A DNA stretch of 64,000 nucleotides, taken from contig NZ_CP194331.1 of assembly GCF_051257895.1 (NCBI RefSeq), forward strand, positions 496,001 through 560,000. The letters are read 5' to 3'. The translations under genes and the position numbers were made by a program. Positions within the stretch are counted from its first letter, which is position 1. Each line of letters begins with the position of its first letter. Below the pieces are notes generated by a model, which saw only the letters and a program-made list of their open reading frames with translations, made no database searches and was not told the origin of the DNA. Of this stretch, positions 8,594 through 16,755 are shown one piece after another. The DNA comes from Gallionella straubiae (lineage in GTDB: Bacteria; Pseudomonadota; Gammaproteobacteria; Burkholderiales; Gallionellaceae).

Positions 8594-10170
8594 CTACCAC
8601 TTGTTGCCACTGTTGTGGCCGCGCCCCAGCGAGAAGCTTGGGCGGTCGCCGTTGCGGCGCGGGGCGCTGTTGTTGCTGCCGCGGTTGGCGTTGCCGAAGC
8701 TGCGTTCCTGGCTGCGACCCTGGCCACCGAAACCTTGTCCGGCACCTTGGGCATGACCTTCCTTGCGGCCGGCATGGTTGTGGCGGCTGTCCGGTGCGCT
8801 GTGATGGAAACCCGTGCCGCGAGGCTGTCCTGGGCCTCCTGAGGTACCAAAGGAGGAAGGTTTGTCGTTGCCGGTGAAGGCCGTGCTGCGGTTGCCGCCA
8901 AAACCGCCGTTGCGGTTACCACCATAGCCTTGGCTGTTGCCGTTGCCGCGATTTCCGCCGAAGCCGCCGCCACGCGGGCCGCCGTTGCCGCGCGGGCGAT
9001 CCGAGGACGGGCCGGTGCGCAGCTTGTATTTCGGCTCCAGCCCTTCGATGGTGTGCATCTGGATGCGCTGCTCGGTGTAGCGTTCGATGCGCTTCAGCAA
9101 CAGCGCGTCGCGGTTCGATGCGAACGAGATGGCGATGCCGGATGCGCCGCCGCGGCCCGTGCGCCCGATGCGGTGCACATAGTCCTCGGCCTGCTTGGGC
9201 AGATCGAAGTTGATCACGTGCGAAATCCCGGCGACGTCGAGTCCGCGCGCCGCCACGTCGGTGGCGACCAGCACGCGCAGGTTGCCGTTGCGCATGTTGA
9301 GCAGGGTGCGGTTGCGTTCGCGCTGGCTCATGTCGCCGTGCAATGCCGCAACGGAGTGTCCCTGTGCGGACAGTTGGTCGGCGAGGCCGTCGGCGTCGCG
9401 CTTGGTGGCGGTGAACACCAGAGCTTGGTTGATATCTACGCCGGTCAGCAGGTGGCTGAGCAGCTTGTTCTTGTGCGCCACGTCGTCGGCGAACATCATG
9501 CGTTGCTCGATATTTTCGTGCTTATCTTTGGCGGCCGAGACGGAAATTTTCTTCGGTTCCTTGAGCAGGCGCGAAGCGAGGTTGCCGACCACGCCTTCCA
9601 GCGTCGCGGAGAACAGCAGGGTCTGGCGTGTCTTGGGCGTGGCTGCGGCGATGCGCTCCACGTCATCAACGAAACCCATGTCCAGCATGCGGTCCGCTTC
9701 GTCGAGAATCAGCATTTCCAGGCGCGAGAAATCGATGCGCCCGCGCTCCAGATGGTCGATGAGGCGTCCCGGCGTCGCGGCGTCGCGACCAGGATATCGA
9801 CATGGCCGGACAGCAAACGGTTCTGCACCGGGTAAGGCATGCCGCCCAGGATGCTGATGATCTTGAAACGCATGTTCTTGCCGTACTTGGTTGCGGCATC
9901 GCACACCTGTTGCGCCAGTTCACGGGTCGGGGTCAGCACCAGCACGCGCGGGCCTTTGCCGGGCAGCGCGGAAGGCGTGGCCAGGCGGTTCAGCGCGGGC
10001 AGGATGAAGGCGGCGGTCTTGCCGCTGCCGGTCTGTGCCGAGGCCATCAGGTCGTGGCCAGCGATGACTTCGGGAATGGCCTGCGCCTGGATGGGCGTAG
10101 GCTCGGTATAGCCGGTGTCGGCAATCGCCTTGAGGATGGCGGGATGTAAATTCAATTCTTCAAATGTCAT
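8594..10170 (-). pseudogene. rhlE: RhlE-type DEAD-box RNA helicase, frameshifted by an 8-bp tandem duplication
   Basis: The gene starts at the minus-strand ATG ending at 10170 (MTFEELNLHPAILKAI) behind AGGAAG. The N-terminal frame contains the Q motif, Walker A (ASAQTGSGKT), PTRELAQQV and VDILVATP, then goes out of frame. The second frame resumes exactly with TPGRLIDHLERG and continues through LDEADRMLDMGF, SATLEG, VLVATDVAARGLD and HRIGRTGRGG to a Gly/Asn/Arg-rich tail of about 120 residues. The break coincides with two adjacent copies of GGCGTCGC (9771-9778, 9779-9786). Deleting one copy restores VATPGRL and a 522-residue protein. Such helicases unwind RNA in ribosome assembly and cold adaptation. 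The defect is either a real slippage mutation or a sequencing/assembly error. Confidence 0.9.
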
Positions 10171-10804
10171 GGTGCTTCCTAGAAAAAAGGCAAGCGCAGG
10201 CGGAAAACAACACCCAGGGAAGGTGCGGCAGATAGACCGGCGCATAAAACATCGTCGCTAACCGGAAAACCCAGAATTTCTTGATGAGTTTTTTAGACAG
10301 GCGCGATTTGCATGCGCGCGAGAGATAGGTCAGGAAACGATGAACCAATGCCGTCAGGAAATTTCCTGAATGACGGCAAGGCGCGCATTATACGGATGGA
10401 AAAAATAAAAGCCAGCGATATTTTCCCGGCGCAGGCGTCCGCCTCGGCAATATGCGGCATAGAGTTTATTTTTGCACTGCTCCCGAGGGGCGAAACCTGA
10501 AAAAAATCAGCGCCAAGCCTGTAGGCCCGGCCGCTTCCTACGGTTAACCCCTACCTTTTAAGTAAAGCCTCCGCCTTAGTCAAATGCGGATTCCACCTTA
10601 GTGCGTTAAGCCGGTGTTTAGCCAAAACTTGCATCCATGAATTTGCATGGGACGGCCAGTTGGATCCGGGATAAGCAACGGCATTCGCATCAACTAAGTA
10701 AATGCCCCCCATGCGCTTTGAGGGAAAACCTTTAGTGCGAGGTTGAAAATGGTTATGCAGGTAGCATGCGCCGGATGTTCCGGAGCAATGGGTTTGTCTG
10801 AAGC
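10171..10804. other. Long intergenic region between helicase and polysaccharide locus
   Basis: No convincing gene is present in these 634 bases. The left part would be the 5' leader of the minus-strand helicase, with a promoter near 10387 and a hairpin at 10350-10377. The right part should hold the promoter of the polysaccharide operon; it contains a direct repeat CCTTAGTGCG/CTTTAGTGCG (about 10593 and 10730) and no clear sigma-70 pair. Confidence 0.6.
10350..10392 (-). promoter_or_regulatory. Probable helicase promoter (-10 TATAAT) and leader hairpin
   Basis: Read on the minus strand, TATAAT lies at 10392-10387 with only a weak -35 upstream, giving a leader of about 210 bases before the helicase ATG. 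The inverted repeat GCCGTCA/TGACGGC (10350-10377), enclosing GGAAATTTCC, would form near the start of that RNA. Long structured leaders are common for cold-regulated RNA helicases. Confidence 0.45.
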
Positions 10805-11614
10805 ATGGCGGGTGCGGTGGTGATGTCCATGGATACCACGCGCACTCCTGCCGCCATCATGCTTTCCGTCTGGAAGGCGCTCTTCCTGCGCGAGGCGCTC
10901 AGCCGCCTGTCGGCAGGCCGGGCCGCCTGGTTGTGGCTGTTGTTGGAGCCGGTGGCCCATGTCGTTTTCCTGATGTCCATTTTTACCATTATCCGCATGC
11001 ATGTGGTGGGGGGCGTCGATGCCGCCGTTTGGCTGATGGTTGGGCTGATGGCCTTCTTCATGTTCAAGCGGACTGCCATCCAGGCCCAGAATGCCGTGGA
11101 TGCCAATCAGGCGCTGTTTGCCTATCGTCAGGTCAAGCCGGTCGACACTGTGCTGGTGCGCGCCGCTCTCGAGGGATTCCTGATGGTGCTGGTGGCGATC
11201 GTTCTCTTCGGCGGTGCGGGTTTATTCGGGCTGGGCATCGTTCCCGCCGATCCACTGGCCGTGCTGGAGGCTTTGGCCAGCCTGTGGCTGATGGGGTTGG
11301 GCTTCGGGTTGACGGCCTCGGTGGCGATTGAGCTTGTACCGGAGTTGGGCAAATTTCTCGGGTTTGCCATGACCCCCATGTATTTTTTTTCCGGCGTCGT
11401 TTTTCCTGTTTCCAGTGTACCGCAGCCTTACCGTGACTGGCTCCTGCTCAATCCGGTGGTGCATAGCCTGGAAGCCGCCCGGCTGGGGTTTGCGCCGTAT
11501 TACTATGCCGTGCCCGGATTGAGCATGACCTATGCCTACAGCTTTGCACTGGCGGGTATTTTTCTCGGGCTGGCGTTGCATGTTCGTTTTGCCGCGAGGT
11601 TGATAGCAAAATGA
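10805..11614 (+). CDS. kpsM: ABC-2 type capsular polysaccharide export permease (KpsM/Wzm-like)
   Basis: This is a 269-residue integral membrane protein with about six hydrophobic helices. Segments such as EALSRLSAGRAAWLWLLLEP near the N terminus and FFSGVVFPVSSVPQPYRDWL are typical of KpsM/Wzm/BexB permeases of group 2/3 capsule exporters. The ATG at 10805 is used here; ATG 10823 or 10829 would shorten it by 6-8 residues. The end overlaps the ATPase gene by 4 bases. It is the first gene of the polysaccharide locus and carries the finished, lipid-linked polymer across the inner membrane together with the next two products. Confidence 0.9.
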   Translation: MAGAVVMSMDTTRTPAAIMLSVWKALFLREALSRLSAGRAAWLWLLLEPVAHVVFLMSIFTIIRMHVVGGVDAAVWLMVGLMAFFMFKRTAIQAQNAVDANQALFAYRQVKPVDTVLVRAALEGFLMVLVAIVLFGGAGLFGLGIVPADPLAVLEALASLWLMGLGFGLTASVAIELVPELGKFLGFAMTPMYFFSGVVFPVSSVPQPYRDWLLLNPVVHSLEAARLGFAPYYYAVPGLSMTYAYSFALAGIFLGLALHVRFAARLIAK

Positions 11615-12276
11615 TACTGGTCGAGGGTGTCCATAAACGCTACCAGACCGACCGCGGGCCGGGTAAATGGGTTTTGCGGGATGTCTCGTTCGTTATCCCG
11701 CCCAGGGTCAACGTGGGGCTGGTCGGGTGCAACGGCGCGGGCAAATCCACCCTGTTGAACCTGATCGGCGGGACCGATATGCCCTCGCGCGGGCGCATCG
11801 AGCGCCGCTGCCGTGTCTCGTGGCCGATGGGGATCGGCGGCGGCCTGCAAGGCTCGCTTACCGGCAGGCAAAACGCAAAATTCATCTGCCGCATTCACGG
11901 CCGCGAGGAAGACATTCCCGGACACATGGCTTTCATCCAGGACTTCGCCGAGATCGGCGACGCCTTCGATGCACCGGTCAAGACTTACTCCTCGGGGATG
12001 CAGGCGAGGCTGAAATTTGCCGCCTCGCTGGCCTTCGACTTCGACACCTACATTTCCGACGAACTCACCGCGGTGGGGGATGCCGTCTTCAAGAAAAAGG
12101 CCGGGCAGGCATTCCAGAAATTGGCCGATCGTGCCGGTTTGGTCATGGTTTCCCATCAGGAGGCGACGTTGAAGGAGTTTTGCACGGCCGGTATCTGGCT
12201 GCACGAGGGGTGCGCGCACTGGTTCGACGACATAAACGACGCACTCAAGAACTACAGGGAGAGCCTGCGTGCATGA
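11611..12276 (+). CDS. kpsT: ABC transporter ATP-binding protein for polysaccharide export (KpsT-like)
   Basis: This 221-residue ATPase has Walker A GCNGAGKST, the KpsT-type signature SSGMQARLKFAASLAFDFD and Walker B YISDELTAVGD. The glutamate after the Walker B Asp and the H-loop (VMVSHQEATL) are present, so it should be active. The gene overlaps kpsM at its start (ATGATA context) and the kpsE-like gene at its end (ATGA), so all three are translationally coupled. Confidence 0.92.
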   Translation: MILVEGVHKRYQTDRGPGKWVLRDVSFVIPPRVNVGLVGCNGAGKSTLLNLIGGTDMPSRGRIERRCRVSWPMGIGGGLQGSLTGRQNAKFICRIHGREEDIPGHMAFIQDFAEIGDAFDAPVKTYSSGMQARLKFAASLAFDFDTYISDELTAVGDAVFKKKAGQAFQKLADRAGLVMVSHQEATLKEFCTAGIWLHEGCAHWFDDINDALKNYRESLRA

Positions 12277-13436
12277 TAAATCATCTCAAATCAGGCAGGT
12301 TCGCACAGGCTGCAGTATGGCTGGCGGGGTGGATTCGCGGCCGGCTGGCTCCCGCGTTGCTGCGGAATCGCGCCTTTGGCGCCGCCTTCCTTGCCTCGCT
12401 GGCTGCGGCTTTTTACTGGGGGATCGTCGCTTCGGACCGCTACGTTTCCGAAGCGCATGTCGTCATCCAGCGCACCGATCTGGCAGGCGGGCAGGCCATG
12501 GACTTTGCCGGGCCATTCGGGAACCTTGGCTCCGGGCGGGCCGACCAGTTGCTGCTGCGCGATTACCTGCTTTCCATCGATATGCTCAAGAAGCTCGATG
12601 CCAGGCTGAACCTGCGCGGCCATTACAGCGGCTGGTATCGCGACCCGCTGTCGCGCATGTGGTTCGAAGATGCGCCGCTGGAACTGTTTCACCGCCATTT
12701 CCTTTCGATGACCAGTGTGGAATTCGACGATTACGCGGGGGTGCTGGTCATCAAGGCGCAGGGTTACGATCCCCAAATGGCCCATGCGCTTGCCGCCATG
12801 CTGGTGGAAGAGGGTGAGCATTACATGAATGCCATGGCACACGACCTTGCGCGGGATCAGGTGGCCTTTCTCGAAAAACAGGCCGGCGACATGAGCGCGC
12901 GCACCCTCCGCACACGGCGGGAGGTGCTGGATTACCAGAATCGCAAGGGGCTGGTTTCTCCGCAGGGCACGGTGGAAAACCTCGCCGCCATCATCGGGCG
13001 CCTCGAGGCGCAGCTCGCCGACCTGCAAACCCGGCGCACCGGCATGCTGGGTTATCTGATGCCCGACAGCCCCAACATCGCCGAGCTTAATTTGCAGATC
13101 GGCGCGATTGAGAAACAGATCAGGCAGGAACAGGCGCGGCTGGTTTCACCCAACGGCAAGATGCTCAACAGCGTCGTGGAAGAATTCCAGCGCCTGCAAA
13201 TGAATGCCGATTTCGCACAGGACGTATACAAGACCGCCCTGGTCGCGCTGGAAAAGGGGCGCATCGAGGCGACGCGCACATTGAAGAAGGTGTCCGTACT
13301 GCAGGCGCCCACCGAGCCGCAATATCCGCTCGAACCGCGCCGGCTGTACAACACCGTTGTTTTCACCCTGATTGCCCTGTTGCTGGCAGGCGTCGTGCAA
13401 TTGCTCGACGCCATCATCCGCGACCACAAGGACTGA
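12273..13436 (+). CDS. kpsE: Capsule export inner-membrane/periplasmic protein (KpsE-like)
   Basis: The start is ATG 12273, inside the ATGA overlap with the ATPase gene; the product is 387 residues. It has an N-terminal membrane helix (AFLASLAAAFYWGIVAS), a large periplasmic domain with coiled coil (about residues 195-330, including LEAQLADLQTRR), and a C-terminal helix (YNTVVFTLIALLLAGVVQLL). This is the PCP-3/KpsE/BexC/CtrB layout, bridging the ABC exporter to the outer-membrane channel. The Pro-rich segment APTEPQYPLEPRR before the last helix is a hallmark of polysaccharide co-polymerases. Confidence 0.9.
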   Translation: MINHLKSGRFAQAAVWLAGWIRGRLAPALLRNRAFGAAFLASLAAAFYWGIVASDRYVSEAHVVIQRTDLAGGQAMDFAGPFGNLGSGRADQLLLRDYLLSIDMLKKLDARLNLRGHYSGWYRDPLSRMWFEDAPLELFHRHFLSMTSVEFDDYAGVLVIKAQGYDPQMAHALAAMLVEEGEHYMNAMAHDLARDQVAFLEKQAGDMSARTLRTRREVLDYQNRKGLVSPQGTVENLAAIIGRLEAQLADLQTRRTGMLGYLMPDSPNIAELNLQIGAIEKQIRQEQARLVSPNGKMLNSVVEEFQRLQMNADFAQDVYKTALVALEKGRIEATRTLKKVSVLQAPTEPQYPLEPRRLYNTVVFTLIALLLAGVVQLLDAIIRDHKD

Positions 13437-13454
13437 GCCATGATCCTGCTAACC

Positions 13455-13540
13455 TCAGTTAGCCACGGATTCAGACGGATGAGCACGGATAAAACCCTGC
13501 CCATTGTTCATCCGGGTCAATCCGTGTTCATCAGCGGCCT
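13455..13540. repeat. Degenerate CGGAT/CACGGAT dispersed-type repeat
   Basis: The stretch reads as repeated units related to CCACGGAT, CGGATGAG and CACGGATAAAA, followed by their complements (TTCATCCGG, CAATCCGTGTTCATC). It forms an imperfect inverted repeat of the kind scattered between genes in many proteobacteria. Here it lies where the polysaccharide export protein should begin and may supply its first codons. Confidence 0.5.
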
Positions 13541-15253
13541 ATGCGCGCTGTTTCTTTTCATGTCCGCGCCAGGCGCATTTGCCGCCAGTGGCGACCCGTT
13601 CAGCGTGGATCAGGCGCTCAGCTTGCGCCTGGATCGTCCCGAATCAGCCGTGCGGCCTGCCGCACCGGCCTCCCCTTTGGCCCCCGTTGCGGAGATCCCC
13701 CCCCCCTGCCTCCGCAGCGCCTCGACTATTCCGCCAATCTGAATAGTGATGTGTTCGGGGCCAATCTCTTCACCGGCGCCTTCGCCCGCCAGGGCGCCAC
13801 CCAGTTCAACCCCGACTACGCCGTGGCGGTAGGCGACAACATCCAGGTGAGGTTGTGGGGCGCCTTCGAATACGACGCCGTGCTTACCGTCGATCCCAAG
13901 GGCAACATTTTCCTTCCCCATGTAGGTCCGGTGCAGGTATTGGGCGTGCGTAATCAGGATATCCAGGGACTGGTGGAAGCCGCCATCGGCAAGGTGTTCC
14001 GCACCAACGTCTATGGCTACGCCAGCCTTGCCGCCGCCCAGCCGGTGCGCATTTTCGTGGGCGGCTTCGTTTACCGCCCCGGCCTTTACAGCGGCACCAG
14101 CATGGACAGCCTGCTGCACTACCTCGACCAGGCCGGCGGCATCGACCCGGAGCGCGGCTCCTTCCTCGATGTCCAGGTCAAGCGCGGCAGCCAGGTCCGC
14201 GCCACCGTCAGCCTGTACGACTTCCTGCTTCAAGGGCGCATGCCGCTCACCCAGTTGGCCGACGGCGATGTCATTTTTGTTGCGCCGCGCCAGAACACGC
14301 TCAAGGTAAGCGGCCTGGCAGAAAACGCCAGGCGTTTCGAGTTTGGCGGCGCCACCTATGCGATGGCCGACCTGCTCAAGATCGCCAAACCCGGCGCCCA
14401 GGCCACCCATGTGCGGGTGGTGCGCAACACCGGCACGGTGAAGAACACCGAGTATTACCCGCTGGCCGATGCCACACGGGTGGTTCTGCAAAACGGCGAC
14501 GAGCTCGAATTCACCGCCGACAAGAAACCCGGCACCATCGCCGTGCGTGTGGAAGGCGAACACGAAAGCGCGCAGGAATATGTGCTGCGCGACGGGGCAA
14601 GGCTGGGCGAACTCATCAGGCAAATCCAGCTTTCCGACCGATCCGACGCTGTCAGCCTGCAGCTTTTCCGCACGAGCGTAAAAAAACGCCAAAAACAAAT
14701 GTTGCAGATATCGCTGAAAAGCCTGGAGGCCGCGGCGCTGACCGCACGCTCGGGCACCGGCGAGGAAGCGCGCCTGCGCAAGGACGAGGCCGACCTGATC
14801 CTGCAATGGGTGGAGCGCGCCAAACAAATCGAGCCATCGGGTCAGGTGCTCATCGCGCAGGCTGCCAACCGCGACGAGCTGATTCTGGAAAACGGCGACA
14901 TCCTGCGCATCCCCGCCAGGGACGGCCTGGTACTGGTGAGCGGCGAAGTGCTCTTCCCCAATGCAATCGCCTTCGATGCGGCCCTGGGGCTGGAAGGTTA
15001 CATCCGCCGCGCCGGCGGCTACACGCAGAGCGCCGATGCCTCGCGCGTCATCGTCGCCCACCGCGACGGCAGCTTCGACGAGGCCGCGGGTGGGGGCGGA
15101 TTTTTCGGCTCAGGCGGCGGGACCGCGATACGCGCGGGAGACGAAGTGCTGGTGTTACCGAAGATCGACGTGAAGACGCGGCAGTTCTGGAAGGAAATGA
15201 CCCAGATCATCTACCAGATCGCGGTGAGCGCAAAGATCATTTTCAAGTTATGA
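13479..15253 (+). CDS. kpsD: Outer-membrane polysaccharide export protein (KpsD/Wza-like), out of frame at a C10 tract
   Basis: Translation from ATG 13479 (or GTG 13527) gives a signal peptide (FISGLCALFLFMSAPGAFA) and runs to a Pro stretch, where ten cytosines at 13697-13706 put it out of frame. With 11 or 8 cytosines it would join the long frame that holds the rest. That frame has a Poly_export domain (YAVAVGDNIQVRLWGAFEYD, VDPKGNIFLPHVGPVQVLG) and several SLBB-type segments (VFVGGFVYRPGLYSG-like, LVLVSGEVLFPNAIAFD), ending in a membrane-proximal helix. The corrected protein would be about 591 residues. It forms the outer-membrane exit channel for the polymer exported by KpsMTE. The tract may be a phase-variation switch or a sequencing error. 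Confidence 0.85.
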
Positions 15254-15280
15254 AATATTCCATGGCCAGTGGAGACAAAC

Positions 15281-15838
15281 ATGCAAATTCATGAGACCGC
15301 TCTTCCGGGGGTGTTGATCATCGAGCCTAAAGTGTTCGGCGATCAGCGGGGCTTCTTCATGGAAACATGGAACCAGGCCGGCTATGCCGTAGCCGGGCTG
15401 CCTGAGACCTTCGTGCAGGACAATCTTTCCTGCTCCAGGAAGGGGGTGCTGCGCGGCCTGCATTTCCAGAAGCCGAATTCCCAAGGCAAGCTGGTCTATG
15501 TGCTGCAGGGCGAGGTATTCGATGTCGCCGTGGATATCCGCCTTGGCTCGCCCACCTTTGGTCAGTGGGCCAGCGCCGTGCTTTCGGCCGAAAACAAGCG
15601 TCAGTTCTACATTCCGCCCGGCTTCGCCCACGGCTTCTGCGTCACCTCGGACATGGCGCTGTTTGCCTACAAATGCAACGACAAATACAACCCGCAGGCG
15701 GAAGGTAGCGTGCTGTGGAGCGATCCGGACCTTGGCATTCCGTGGCCGGTAAGCAATCCGGAGCTGTCCGGCAAGGATGCACAGGGCATCAGGTTGGCCG
15801 ACATCCAGACAAGCCGTTTACCCCAATATGGAAGGTGA
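15281..15838 (+). CDS. rfbC: dTDP-4-dehydrorhamnose 3,5-epimerase
   Basis: The start is ATG 15281 (MQIHETALPGVLIIEPK) with GTGGAGA upstream; the product is 185 residues. RmlC-family motifs are present: FGDQRGFFMETW, QDNLSCSRKGVLRGLHFQ with the catalytic His, VYVLQGEVFDVAVDIR and IPPGFAHGFCV. It catalyses the double epimerisation in dTDP-L-rhamnose synthesis. RfbA follows, but RfbB and RfbD are not in this window and must be encoded elsewhere. This implies rhamnose or a related deoxysugar in the polymer. Confidence 0.94.
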   Translation: MQIHETALPGVLIIEPKVFGDQRGFFMETWNQAGYAVAGLPETFVQDNLSCSRKGVLRGLHFQKPNSQGKLVYVLQGEVFDVAVDIRLGSPTFGQWASAVLSAENKRQFYIPPGFAHGFCVTSDMALFAYKCNDKYNPQAEGSVLWSDPDLGIPWPVSNPELSGKDAQGIRLADIQTSRLPQYGR

Positions 15839-15847
15839 ATATTTGCC

Positions 15848-16741
15848 ATGACGACCTCTATCTCTCGCAAGGGAATTATCCTGGCCGGTGGCTCCGGTTC
15901 GCGTTTGCATCCGTTGACGCTGGTGATGTCCAAGCAGCTCCTGCCGGTTTACGACAAGCCGATGATCTACTACCCCCTGTCCACCTTGATGCTGGCCGGG
16001 ATACGCGACATATTGATCATCTCCACGCCGCAGGATACGCCGCGCTTCGAACAACTGCTGGGTGACGGCAGCGAGTGGGGGCTGAACCTGCAGTATGCCG
16101 TGCAGCCCTCGCCGGACGGGCTGGCGCAGGCCTTCATCATCGGGCGGGAATTCATCGGCAACCATCCCTCCGCGCTGATCCTGGGCGACAACATCTTTTA
16201 CGGGCACAGCCTGCACACTGCGCTGGAGCACGCGATGGAAAGGATCGATGGGGCGACGGTGTTCGCCTACCATGTGCATGATCCGCAGCGCTACGGCGTG
16301 GTGGCCTTCGACGATGAGGGGCGCGTCGTCTCGCTGGAAGAAAAGCCGGCGCGGCCAAAATCGAACTATGCGGTAACCGGCCTGTATTTCTACGACAACC
16401 GGGTCGCCGACATCGCCGCCAGTCTCAAGCCGTCGGCGCGCGGCGAGCTCGAGATTACCGACATCAACCGCATCTACCTGGAGCGCCGGCAGCTCTCCGT
16501 CGAAATCATGAGCCGCGGCTACGCCTGGCTGGACACCGGCACCCACGAGAGCCTGATCGAGGCCAGCAGCTTCATCGAAACGATCGAACACCGGCAGGGT
16601 CTGAAAATCGCCTGTCCCGAGGAGATCGCCTTCCGCAAGGGATTCATTGCCGCGGAGCAGCTGGAAAAACTGGCGCAACCCCTGTCCAAGAACGGTTATG
16701 GCCGGTACCTGGCCTCGATTCTTACCGAGACCATACGTTGA
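15848..16741 (+). CDS. rfbA: Glucose-1-phosphate thymidylyltransferase
   Basis: This 297-residue nucleotidyltransferase carries GIILAGGSGSRLHPLTLVMSK (nucleotide-binding loop), LILGDNIFYG, VVSLEEKP and YAWLDTGTHESL. It makes dTDP-glucose from glucose-1-phosphate and dTTP, the first step of the dTDP-rhamnose route. Its stop overlaps a possible TTG start of the giant glycosyltransferase. Confidence 0.95.
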   Translation: MTTSISRKGIILAGGSGSRLHPLTLVMSKQLLPVYDKPMIYYPLSTLMLAGIRDILIISTPQDTPRFEQLLGDGSEWGLNLQYAVQPSPDGLAQAFIIGREFIGNHPSALILGDNIFYGHSLHTALEHAMERIDGATVFAYHVHDPQRYGVVAFDDEGRVVSLEEKPARPKSNYAVTGLYFYDNRVADIAASLKPSARGELEITDINRIYLERRQLSVEIMSRGYAWLDTGTHESLIEASSFIETIEHRQGLKIACPEEIAFRKGFIAAEQLEKLAQPLSKNGYGRYLASILTETIR

Positions 16742-16755
16742 TCCAGGCATCCGAC

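Noticed and set aside
8930..9835. Long plus-strand frame of 301 codons opposite the helicase gene
   Set aside because: It is the GC-rich antisense of the helicase, with low-complexity translation and no motifs or ribosome site.
13610..15061. Minus-strand frame of 483 codons
   Set aside because: It is the antisense of the polysaccharide export gene; the composition is typical of a shadow frame in GC-rich DNA.
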